Below are positions 22,962 to 31,300 of a stretch of 46,018 bases of DNA, in pieces. Below the pieces are notes generated by a model. That model saw only the letters and a list, made by a program, of their open reading frames with translations. It made no database searches and was not told the DNA's origin. Source of the DNA: QHWT01 sp046726015 (GTDB taxonomy: Bacteria > Acidobacteriota > Vicinamibacteria > Vicinamibacterales > 2-12-FULL-66-21); the NCBI GenBank assembly GCA_046726015.1, contig JBKOZS010000021.1, forward strand, positions 1 through 46,018. Reading direction: 5' to 3'. Made by a program: the position numbers and the translations under genes. The first letter of the stretch is position 1. Every line of letters begins with the position of its first letter.

Positions 22962-25184
22962 CTACGTCGCCCAGTGCATGCCGTTCTTGCTGAGCGGCAG
23001 GGTGCGAATGCGCTTGCCGGTGGCGGCGAAGATCGCGTTGCACACGGCCGGCAGGAGCGGCGGCAGTGCGGGCTCTCCCAACCCGGTCGGCGGGAACGTC
23101 GTCTGCAGGAAGTGCACTTCGATCTCCGGCGGCGCCTGCACGATTCGCGTGGGCTGATACTCCGGGAAGTTCGACTGGACCGCGCGTCCCCCTTCGAACG
23201 TCATCTCCCACGCCATCAGGTGACTGAGGCCTTCGATCACCGAGCCCTGCACCTGGTTGATCGCCATGCTCGGGTTGATGATCTGACTGCCGACGTCTCC
23301 GGCCACCCAGACCTTGTTCACCTTGAGGCCGTTGTTCGCCACGCGAACCTCCGCGACCTGCGCGAAGTAGCCGCGGTGCGAGTACTGGAACGCAACGCCC
23401 ATGCCGGTGCCGGAGGGCGGCTTGCGCGTGCCCCATCCCGACTTCTCGCGAACGAGCTTGAGTACGCCTGCCGCGCGCGCCGGATCGAACCCGTCGTTGT
23501 CCTTCTCGGTCTTCTTGCGCGGGCCCTCGAGCAGCGCCAGCCGGAACTCAATTGGATCCTTCTTGGCCGCTTCTGCGAGCTCGTCGATGAACGACTGGAA
23601 CACCCACGAGAACGCGTTGCTGCCCGGCGCGCGCATCGCGAAAGTCGGCACGCCCAGCGGCATCAGCGTCGCAACGAACGAGAAGTCGTTCACGAAGCTC
23701 GCGGGGAACTGACCTCCGCCAATGCCCGCCGACGAGGCGAACTGCTGCCCCTCGCCGTAGCTGACGAAATGGTTGCGCCACGCCACGAGCTTGCCGGACG
23801 CGTCGACGCCTCCTTTGAGGAAATGGAACCCGCCCGGACGATAGTGGTCGTGCTGCATGTCGTCTTCGCGGGTCCACAGCAGTTTCACGGGAACGCCGGG
23901 GATCTGCTTGGCGATCGCCGCAACTTCGACCATGTAATCGTTGGTCAGGCGCCGGCCGAATCCGCCGCCAGCCCGCATCAGGTGAATCGCGATGTCGGTG
24001 TCGGCGACGCCGAGCGTCTTTGACACAAGGGTGCGGCCGGCCTGTGGCGTCTGGGTTGGCGCCCAGATTTCGAACTTGCCGTCTTTGAAGACCGCGGCGC
24101 AGTTCTCAGGCTCGAGCGGCGCGTGGGAAAGGAACGGATACGCGTAGGCCGCTTCAACGACCTTCGTCGCACCCTGCAACGCCGTTTCGACGTTGCCGTC
24201 TTCGCGAATCGCAAAGCCGGGAGGCTGCTTCGAAAGCTCCACTGCACGCTTCGCGAATTCCGTGCTGCTGTTGCTGGCAGTCGGACCTTCGTCCCACTGC
24301 ACCTTCAGTTTCGTTCGCGCTGTGCGCGCCTGCCACCACGTGTCGGCAACGATCGCGACGCCGCTGTGGAGCCCCGTCAGCTCCCTCGTGCCTTCCACGA
24401 TGAACGCATGGCGGACACCCGGCTGCGCCTTGATCTCGTCGAGATTCGCGCCGAGCGCCTTGCCGGCGTAGACGGGACACTTCTCCAGAACGGCGAACAA
24501 CATGCCGGGCAAAATGAAGTCGATGCTGAAGATCGGCTTGCCGGTGACGATCGACAGGTTGTCGACTCCCGGTGTCGCCTTGCCGACGATCTTGTAGTCC
24601 TTCGGATCCTTCAACTTCAGGCTCTTCATCGTCGCTTCGTCCGGCGGCGTCAGCGTCGCGGCCTTTGCTGAGAGCGACGCATACGTGGCCGACTTGTTCG
24701 TTGCGCGATGCAGCACCTGTCCCGATGCCGTCTCGCACTCGGCTTCAGGCACGCTCCACGTCTGTGCCGCGGCGGCAATCATCATCTGGCGTCCCGCGGC
24801 GCCCACGCGGCGGAGCGGCTCCCAGTTGTTGGGCGTGGCGGTGCTACCGCCTGCGTTCTGACGGCCATAGGCCTTCTCGTCGAGATCAGCCTGTTCTGTC
24901 TTGACGCTCTTCCAGTCGACGTCGAGCTCCTCGGCGATCAGCATGGGCAGGGATGTCTTGACGCCCTGGCCGATCTCGGGATTCTTCGCCACGATCGTGA
25001 CGGTGTTGTCGGGGTTGATCTTGATGAACGCGATCGGGGACAACACTGGCGGCGGCGGGGGAGTCGCGGGCGCCTGCGCGAACAGATCGGCAACCGGATC
25101 GAGGTAGGCAGCGATCATCAATCCGCCGCCAGTCAGCGCGGTGACGCGGAGGAACGAGCGGCGGTTCAGGACCATCTGGGTCAT
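22962..25184 (-). CDS. Xanthine dehydrogenase-family molybdopterin-binding subunit (IorB type)
   Basis: The 740-residue product has a Tat signal (LNRRSFLRVTALTGGG, residues 6-21) and the layout of the one-chain molybdenum subunit of isoquinoline 1-oxidoreductase-like enzymes: IGQGVKTSLPMLIAEELD, AGGGFGRR (a cofactor loop) and the C-terminal PTGLGEPALPP with the likely catalytic Glu704. Such enzymes hydroxylate N-heterocycles or oxidise aldehydes, using a molybdenum cytosine dinucleotide cofactor. The Tat signal means it is exported folded with cofactor. The start has a strong AAGGAGG. It lies 12 bases after the 2Fe-2S subunit gene; no FAD subunit, cytochrome or XdhC-type maturation gene is in the window. 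Confidence 0.92.
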   Translation of the reverse strand: MTQMVLNRRSFLRVTALTGGGLMIAAYLDPVADLFAQAPATPPPPPVLSPIAFIKINPDNTVTIVAKNPEIGQGVKTSLPMLIAEELDVDWKSVKTEQADLDEKAYGRQNAGGSTATPNNWEPLRRVGAAGRQMMIAAAAQTWSVPEAECETASGQVLHRATNKSATYASLSAKAATLTPPDEATMKSLKLKDPKDYKIVGKATPGVDNLSIVTGKPIFSIDFILPGMLFAVLEKCPVYAGKALGANLDEIKAQPGVRHAFIVEGTRELTGLHSGVAIVADTWWQARTARTKLKVQWDEGPTASNSSTEFAKRAVELSKQPPGFAIREDGNVETALQGATKVVEAAYAYPFLSHAPLEPENCAAVFKDGKFEIWAPTQTPQAGRTLVSKTLGVADTDIAIHLMRAGGGFGRRLTNDYMVEVAAIAKQIPGVPVKLLWTREDDMQHDHYRPGGFHFLKGGVDASGKLVAWRNHFVSYGEGQQFASSAGIGGGQFPASFVNDFSFVATLMPLGVPTFAMRAPGSNAFSWVFQSFIDELAEAAKKDPIEFRLALLEGPRKKTEKDNDGFDPARAAGVLKLVREKSGWGTRKPPSGTGMGVAFQYSHRGYFAQVAEVRVANNGLKVNKVWVAGDVGSQIINPSMAINQVQGSVIEGLSHLMAWEMTFEGGRAVQSNFPEYQPTRIVQAPPEIEVHFLQTTFPPTGLGEPALPPLLPAVCNAIFAATGKRIRTLPLSKNGMHWAT

Positions 25185-25196
25185 GGCGCGTCCTCC

Positions 25197-25703
25197 TTAT
25201 CGCTCGCCGGCTTTCCGGGCCGACTCGCTGCTGGTTGTTGTTCGGGTGCGCGACATCTCGGCCGCGCGGTGAATCGCCTGGCGGATGCGGAGGTAGGTGC
25301 CGCACCGGCAGATGTTGCCCGTCATCGCCTCGTCGATGTCGGCATCGGTCGGCTTTGCCTTCTGCGCGAGGAGCGCTGCTGCCGACATGATCTGGCCGGC
25401 CTGGCAGTAGCCGCACTGCGGCACGTCGATCTCCATCCACGCGCGCTGCACGGGATGCGATCCGTCGGCAGACAATCCTTCGACCGTCGTGATCGGCGCG
25501 CCGTTCACGGCCGACACGGGCGTGCTGCACGAGCGCACGGCCTTGCCGCGGAGGTGCACCGTGCACGCACCGCACTGGCCCACACCGCAGCCGTATTTGG
25601 TGCCTTTCAGGTTCAGGACGTCGCGCAGCACCCAGAGCAGCGGCGTCTCGGCCGGCACGTCGACCGTGGTCGACTTGCCATTGACGTTCAACGTGTAGGG
25701 CAT
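25197..25703 (-). CDS. 2Fe-2S subunit of the molybdenum hydroxylase (IorA type)
   Basis: The 168-residue product is the small electron-transfer subunit. The N-terminal plant-ferredoxin-like cluster is bound by Cys39, Cys44, Cys47 and Cys59 (YGCGVGQCGACT...SC); the C-terminal four-helix cluster by Cys97, Cys100, Cys132 and Cys134 (CGYCQAGQ and NICRCGTY). It lacks its own signal peptide and would be carried out with the Tat-tagged large subunit. The start is the ATG at 25703. It is the first gene of the operon and is divergent from the symporter gene. A Ser/Thr/Arg-rich tail after residue 150 is variable in the family. Confidence 0.93.
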   Translation of the reverse strand: MPYTLNVNGKSTTVDVPAETPLLWVLRDVLNLKGTKYGCGVGQCGACTVHLRGKAVRSCSTPVSAVNGAPITTVEGLSADGSHPVQRAWMEIDVPQCGYCQAGQIMSAAALLAQKAKPTDADIDEAMTGNICRCGTYLRIRQAIHRAAEMSRTRTTTSSESARKAGER

Positions 25704-25786
25704 CGGCTCACTCCATCCGCCTTCGCGCGGTCCGCTTCGCGCAGACTCGGTCCGGCGAGACGAGACTATCCGCTGACTTGGTCGAC

Positions 25787-25800
25787 TAGTATAGAGCAAC
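25787..25800 (+). promoter_or_regulatory. -10 element of the symporter gene
   Basis: TAGTATAGAG holds TAGTAT (25787-25792) or TATAGA (25790-25795) as a -10 box, preceded by GAC. The GTG start at 25805 is only 9-12 bases downstream and has no ribosome site, so the transcript is probably leaderless or nearly so. No clear -35 box. Confidence 0.45.
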
Positions 25801-25804
25801 CACT

Positions 25805-27103
25805 GTGTATAGGAACCTCTACGTCCAGGTGCTCACCGGCATCTTCCTTGGCGTGCTCGTCGGTGTGTTCTGGCCCGAAACGGGCGCGGCGATGCGTCCC
25901 CTTGGCGACGGCTTCATCAAGCTGATCCGGATGCTCATCGGGCCGATCATTTTCACGACGATTGTCGTGGGTATTGCACACATGGGGGAGATGCGCGAGG
26001 TCGGCCGCATCGGCTTGCGCGCGTTCATCTATTTCGAGGTGGTCTCGACGCTTGCGCTCCTGATCGGTCTCGTCGTCGTCAACCTTCTCCAGCCGGGCGC
26101 CGGACTTCAGGCGAGCGCTACCCCAGCCGACGTCCAGGCGGCGGCGGGCTATGGCACGCAAGCGGCGCAGTCGCACGATACGGTCGGGTTCCTGCTCAAC
26201 ATCATCCCGAATACGATCGTCGATGCATTTGCGCGCGGCGACATCCTGCAAGTGCTGGTTGTCTCCACGCTGATTGGCGTCGCGCTGCTCGGTCTTGGCG
26301 ATCGCGTCCGGCCACTCGTCTCGATCATCGACCAGGGATCGCAGGTACTGTTTGCGGTGATCGGCATCATTATGCGTCTCGCGCCGATCGGCGCGTTCGG
26401 CGCGATGGCATTCACCGTCGGCCGCTACGGCATCGGTTCGCTCCTATCACTAGGCAAGCTGATGGCGGGCGTCTACATCACCTGCCTGCTGTTCGTCGTC
26501 TTCGTGCTGGGCGGCATCTTGTGGGTGTCGGGTCTCCGGCTGATTCCATTTCTGCGCTACATCGCCGAGGAACTCTTGATCGTGCTCGGCACGTCTTCTT
26601 CGGAATCGGCGCTGCCGCGATTGATGGCGAAGCTCGAACATCTCGGCTGCAGCAAGCCGGTGGTCGGTCTCGTAGTGCCGGCAGGCTACTCATTCAACCT
26701 GGATGGCACCGCCATCTACATGACGATGGCGGCGGTGTTCGTGGCGCAGGCGAGCGGCGTGCACCTCAGCGCGTGGCAGCAGCTGTCGATCCTCGCCGTG
26801 CTGATGCTGACGTCGAAGGGGGCCGCCGGGGTGACTGGCAGCGGGTTCATCACGCTCGCGGCGACGCTTTCGGCAGTGCCGGCAATTCCGCCCGCGGGGC
26901 TCGCGCTGCTCGTTGGCGTGGATCGCTTCATGTCGGAAGCGCGTGCGCTCACGAACATCACTGGTAATGCCGTCGCCACCGTCGCAATCGCTCGCTGGGA
27001 CAACGCGCTCGATCTCGCGCGGGCCCGTGCGGTCCTCGCGCATCCCGGCGCTGCGGCGCGCGAGATGGATCCCGCGCTGGCGCCGGTGGGGCCGGAGCCG
27101 TGA
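25805..27103 (+). CDS. Dicarboxylate/amino acid:cation symporter (DctA/GltP type)
   Basis: The 432-residue product is a DAACS-family transporter. Hallmarks are the serine-rich hairpin GTSSSESALPR, GYSFNLDGTAIY in helix 7, and NITGNAVATVAIARWD in helix 8, with an N-terminus like DctA (NLYVQVLTGIFLGVLVGVF). It should import C4-dicarboxylates or acidic amino acids with protons or sodium across the inner membrane. The closing Arg in VAIARWD is the position that in this family binds the side-chain carboxylate of the substrate. The start is a GTG; no earlier ATG fits. It is divergent from the molybdenum hydroxylase operon, and its neighbour downstream is an unrelated membrane protein. Confidence 0.92.
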   Translation: MYRNLYVQVLTGIFLGVLVGVFWPETGAAMRPLGDGFIKLIRMLIGPIIFTTIVVGIAHMGEMREVGRIGLRAFIYFEVVSTLALLIGLVVVNLLQPGAGLQASATPADVQAAAGYGTQAAQSHDTVGFLLNIIPNTIVDAFARGDILQVLVVSTLIGVALLGLGDRVRPLVSIIDQGSQVLFAVIGIIMRLAPIGAFGAMAFTVGRYGIGSLLSLGKLMAGVYITCLLFVVFVLGGILWVSGLRLIPFLRYIAEELLIVLGTSSSESALPRLMAKLEHLGCSKPVVGLVVPAGYSFNLDGTAIYMTMAAVFVAQASGVHLSAWQQLSILAVLMLTSKGAAGVTGSGFITLAATLSAVPAIPPAGLALLVGVDRFMSEARALTNITGNAVATVAIARWDNALDLARARAVLAHPGAAAREMDPALAPVGPEP

Positions 27104-27142
27104 AAAGTCCCGTCCCGAGTCAACACTCTCACGCCTGGAATC

Positions 27143-27185
27143 GTATTGACCTTGAGAATTGACCTTGAGACATGAGTCCTGAGCC
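27143..27185. repeat. 13-bp tandem repeat running into a gene start
   Basis: ATTGACCTTGAGA occurs twice in tandem (27145-27157 and 27158-27170). It continues in 7-base steps as TTGAGAC, ATGAGTC, CTGAGCC (27165-27185), so the ATG and first codons of the next gene are part of the array. The remaining bases after the symporter stop (27104-27142) show no feature. Confidence 0.65.
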
Positions 27186-27633
27186 GACGACGCTTGCGTC
27201 GCTGCGCCGCATCCTGCTTGGCATCCTGCTGCTTGGCATGGCGGGAACGACGACGGAGCTCCTGTTACTGAAGCACGACGAAGATGCGATCCAGCTCGTG
27301 CCACTGCTCTTGATCGGCGCGGGATACGTGGCCATTGCGTGGCACGCCATCGATCGCGGCCGGGTCAGCGTGAGGTCTTTTCAGGTGCTGATGGTACTGT
27401 TCGTGGCCAGCGGCATCGCCGGGATCGTGTTTCACTACCAGGCGAACGTGGAATTTCAGCTCGAGACAGATCCGGCGCTGCAAGGGGCGGCCCTTGCCTG
27501 GAAAGTTCTGCAGGCAAAGACGCCGCCGGCGCTCGCCCCCGGGGTGATGGCGCAATTAGGGTTGATTGGATTGACTTACGCTTACCGCCATCCCGCGCTG
27601 ACAGATGCGGGACGGCCAGGAGATACGACATGA
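27172..27633 (+). CDS. Small integral membrane protein of unknown function
   Basis: The 153-residue product has four likely membrane segments at about residues 13-30 (ILLGILLLGMAG), 41-60 (VPLLLIGAGYVAIAW), 70-88 (QVLMVLFVASGIAGIVF) and 120-137 (PGVMAQLGLIGLTYAY). The loop between helices 3 and 4 is acidic and would be exposed. I do not recognise a family. The ATG and the codons for SPEP are part of a short repeat array, so the native start may lie slightly downstream, though no other start with a ribosome site is visible. It overlaps the HhH gene by ATGA, so the two are translationally coupled and probably work together. Confidence 0.65.
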   Translation: MSPEPTTLASLRRILLGILLLGMAGTTTELLLLKHDEDAIQLVPLLLIGAGYVAIAWHAIDRGRVSVRSFQVLMVLFVASGIAGIVFHYQANVEFQLETDPALQGAALAWKVLQAKTPPALAPGVMAQLGLIGLTYAYRHPALTDAGRPGDTT

Positions 27634-28292
27634 AAAGCCGGATGGTTGATCGGGGTCGATGGACGATCGCGGTCGGACTCTCGCTGGTGGTGCTCGCCGC
27701 GGACGTGGCACCCGTTCGTGCCCAGGTCGGCACGTCTCAAGGCGTCGTGGACGTGAACGTCGTCCCTGAAAGCGAGCTGGCCTCGATGCCAGGCATGACA
27801 CCGGCAATCGCGAAGGCCATCGTCGCGAAGCGGCCGTTCTCCAGCATCACGGAGTTGAACGCGCTGTTACTCGAACAGGGGCTGACGAAGGAGCAGGCGA
27901 CCGCGTTCTACAGCAGGGCGTTCGTGCCGATCGACCTCAATACGGCGACATCGGAAGAGATCCTGCTCGTACCCGGCGCGGGGCGGCGGATGACACACGA
28001 GTTCGACGAGTACCGTCCGTGGAAATCGTACGCGCAGTTCGACAAGGAAATCGGTAAGTATGTCGGACCCGCTGCGACCGCACGACTCGCGCAGTACACG
28101 TTCATCCCGATGAATGCGAATACCGCCAGCGATGCGGATCTGCAGACGATTCCAGGGATGAGGTCCGCATGGCTGCAAGCGATCAAGGCAGGCCGCCCCT
28201 ATAAGACCGTTGCCGATGTCGAGGCCGCGCTCGCGAAGGCGTCGAACCCGTCGGACGCCAGGCGGGTCGCGCGCTTCCTGGTCGTGCCCTAA
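27630..28292 (+). CDS. Secreted protein with three helix-hairpin-helix modules
   Basis: The 220-residue product has a Sec signal (WTIAVGLSLVVLAADVAPV, cleavage near VRAQ). Three ComEA-like HhH modules follow: VDVNVVPESELASMPGMT (about 40-57), IDLNTATSEEILLVPGAG (about 100-117) and MNANTASDADLQTIPGM (about 154-170), each beginning with the [VIM]-[DN]-x-N-x-A start and containing the PGM/PGA hairpin. HhH domains bind DNA backbone without sequence preference; exported forms serve in DNA uptake (ComEA) or, in type II secretion GspK-like proteins, in protein contacts. ComEA has one pair of such modules, so three is unusual. The start overlaps the preceding membrane protein stop (ATGA). The stop overlaps that of the convergent lhr gene. 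Confidence 0.8.
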   Translation: MKSRMVDRGRWTIAVGLSLVVLAADVAPVRAQVGTSQGVVDVNVVPESELASMPGMTPAIAKAIVAKRPFSSITELNALLLEQGLTKEQATAFYSRAFVPIDLNTATSEEILLVPGAGRRMTHEFDEYRPWKSYAQFDKEIGKYVGPAATARLAQYTFIPMNANTASDADLQTIPGMRSAWLQAIKAGRPYKTVADVEAALAKASNPSDARRVARFLVVP

Positions 28293-28314
28293 GCCCTGAG
28301 CCCTAACCCTCGAG
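28287..28314. repeat. Heptad array holding two convergent stop codons
   Basis: CCCTAAG, CCCTGAG, CCCTAAC and CCTCGAG (28287-28314) are four phased 7-base units. The first contains both the TAA of the HhH gene and the TAG of lhr; the rest encodes the last residues of Lhr (GLGLRA). Confidence 0.65.
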
Positions 28315-31300
28315 CCATCGTGCGTCGGCGGCTCAAGGCCCGCGAGACGTCCGCCGCGATTTCCGCGGGGATCGGAGCCAACTCGCGCACGTAGTCTCCT
28401 TCCTTCACCGCGATCGGCACGCCGTCACGATAGACGAGCCGATTACCGCCGGCCGCGCGTATGCGCTCGCCACTGGTGACGATGCCGGCGAGGTTGAGCG
28501 GGTCGGCGGTGCTGATCGTGACGAGTGCGCCGTCGGACTGGGTCCGGCGGATTTCGCGCAGTCGTTCGACAGCGCCGGGAAGCGCGAACTGCTCACCCGA
28601 CATGCCCGAAACGAATCGGCCGCCGCGAATTTCGCCACGTGCTTCAAGGCGTCGATAGATGCGCGTCAATTCGCGCCACGGCGCCGCATTCGGTTCGCGG
28701 GTGAGCAGCCGCCGGAACACGATCCCGTAGCGACGCAACAACGTCCACGCTTGCAACTCGATTGGCGGCGGCAGGCCTGCCTCGTTCGCCGCCGCCCACG
28801 TTTCGCTGCTCGCGGGCTTTGGCGAGTCGAGTGCCGTCCACCGGCCCGCGAAGTTCGCGCGTCGATCGCGCGACGCCAACCTTCCCTGTGCGGCCCAGAC
28901 GAGCGCACGCAATCCGGAGAAGCCGTCCGACGCGGCAAGCCCGCACGCGACCAGCGCGCCAACCGCCTGGCGCACCGCGTCGGTATCGAGCTTTGTCGCG
29001 CTCGCAATGTCGTTGAAGAAGGATGCCCCGCGCGTCCGAAGCACGTGCAGGACCGCGTGGGCGTTCTCCGACACAATCGACTCGTCGATCGCCTCATCGG
29101 AGCGTAGTGAAGCCCACGCGTGTCCGTGCTCGCGGAGGAACAACGCGATGGCCGTTGCCGGCACCAGCGACGGTGGACTCATGCTGGCGCCCGGTTTCAC
29201 CACGCGGCCCACGGCGTCTGCCGCCGACAACCGGGCCCAGCCGACTTCACCGGACAGACAGAGCATGTCGAGCAGCGACGGCTCGTAGTTCTCCATCCGC
29301 GCGGGCAGCACCGACCGCTCCCACGCGCCTGCGGGCACCTCGAAGCCATCGAGGATCGCGATGATTTCGCGCAGGCCGTCGATCCCGGTCAGCCGTGCCG
29401 CCGGCGCGACATGCTGCCAGTCGAACAGGAACCGCATGAACTGCGCCGGCGTGACGGGCTCGATCTCCGCACGCAGCCGATGGAGCGTGTAACGATGAAT
29501 GCGGGACAGGAGCGCGCGATCGCACCACTCGAGTGCGCTGCGCGTGCCGAGGGCCGAGGGCCGAGGGCCGAGGTCCGGCGTTCGAGGTCCGGGGTCCGTC
29601 GTTCTCGGGGTGAAATATCCCCGCAGCACCACGCCGTCACTTTCGAGCGCCAGCAACGCTTCATCCGCTTCGCTGAGATCGATCCCAAGTGACGCGCCAA
29701 GGGCCTGCGCAGTCGTTGGCCCGGTTATCGTCATGCGACTGCGGAGCAGTTCAACGATGGCATCCGTCCGGGTCCACGTCCGATGTGCCCGTGAGGGTGG
29801 CGCTTCGAGCGCCGGCTCGAAGCGGGCATCTGCATGAATGGCGCGGATCTCCGGAATCCGCTCGGCCCCGAGCCAGAAGCGGGTTTGAGGGCCCGCCCCG
29901 CAATCAACTCTGCACGCACGCTTCTCAGCGACCAGCACATCGAACATCGCGGATTCGATCAGCGCCGCCTCCGCTTCGTTGAGGAACCCGCTCGTCAGCA
30001 GCGCGTCGTGCAGTTCGTCCGCATTACGCGGATCGGGCCGTGCCTCGTCGCGCACGCGCTCGATCGCCGCCGGATCGAGCGCGCCAAGATCGTCGGCAGA
30101 CCCCGGATCGCTGGCCCGGCGAGACTGCACCGCGTGCGCCCGCCGCTCCTCCAGCGGCGCATCGTCGAGAAACGCGTAAGGCCTGGCATTCAGGATCTCG
30201 TGCGCGAACACGGACGGTTCCGGCGTGTCACGCGCGACCAGCCGCAGTTCGCCACGATGAATGCGGGCGAGTACTGCCTGCAGGCCGGCGAAATCCATTG
30301 CCTCTTCGAGGCAGTCGCGCACCGTCTGATTGACGAGCGGGTGATCCGGGATCTGGCGATCGCCGGGAATGTTCTCGAGGCATGCCGCGGCGTCGGGGAA
30401 CACCGCCGCCATCAGGTCGTCCGCGAGCATGCGCTGAACCTGCGGCGCCAGCTTGCGCGCGCCGCGGGTGCGTGGCACCGCCAGCGCGATCGTGGTGTTC
30501 CATCGCCATCGCGTCTGGAACACGGGCGCATCGAGGAACGCCTGCACCAGCACGTCCCGCGTCGACTCCGGGTGGAGATACCGGAATACGTCCGCCAGCG
30601 GAAACGAATGCTGCGGGCCGAGCGACAGCAGCAGCGCGTCCTCGGTGGCCGCCGCCTGGAGCTCGAAATTGAACTGGCGGCAGAACCGCTTGCGCAGCGC
30701 GAGCCCCCAGGCCTTGTTGATGCGGCTGCCAAACGGCGCGTGCAACACCAGCTGCATGCCGCCCGATTCGTCGAAGAACCGCTCGAGCACGAGCGTCTGC
30801 TGCGTGGGGGCGACGCCCAACGCCCGGTGGCCGTCAGCGAAGTAATCGGCGATCTGCCGCGAGGCTTCTGCGGACACTCCCGTTTCGGCCGCGATCCAGT
30901 CGGACAGGTCGGTCCCCGGCGCGACAAGCCGAGTGTCGATGTCCTGGCGAAGATCGCTCACCGCGCGTGAGAGTTCGTCGCTTCGCGCCGGCGCCTCGCC
31001 AAGCCAGAACGGTATTGTCGGGGGAGCTCCCTTCGCGTCGGCAACGCGAACTGTACCGGCCGCGACCTGGAGAATGCGCCACGACGCGTTGCCGAGCTGG
31101 ATAATGTCGCCCGCGTTGCTCTCGATGGCGAAGTCTTCGTTCAACGTGCCGATGAACGTTTCTTCGGGATCGAGCATGACACGGTAGTCGGCGATTTCTG
31201 GAATCGCGCCGCCGGACGTCAGCGCGAGAAGCCGTGAGCCGCGGCGGCCGCGGACTCGCGCGTTCACTTCGTCACGATGCAGGAGCGCCGCCCGGCGGCC

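Noticed and set aside
24708..25925. Plus-strand open frame of 405 codons over the molybdenum hydroxylase genes
   Set aside because: Antisense to both subunits and runs into the symporter in the wrong frame.
29834..30970. Plus-strand open frame of 378 codons inside lhr
   Set aside because: Antisense shadow of a conserved helicase gene.
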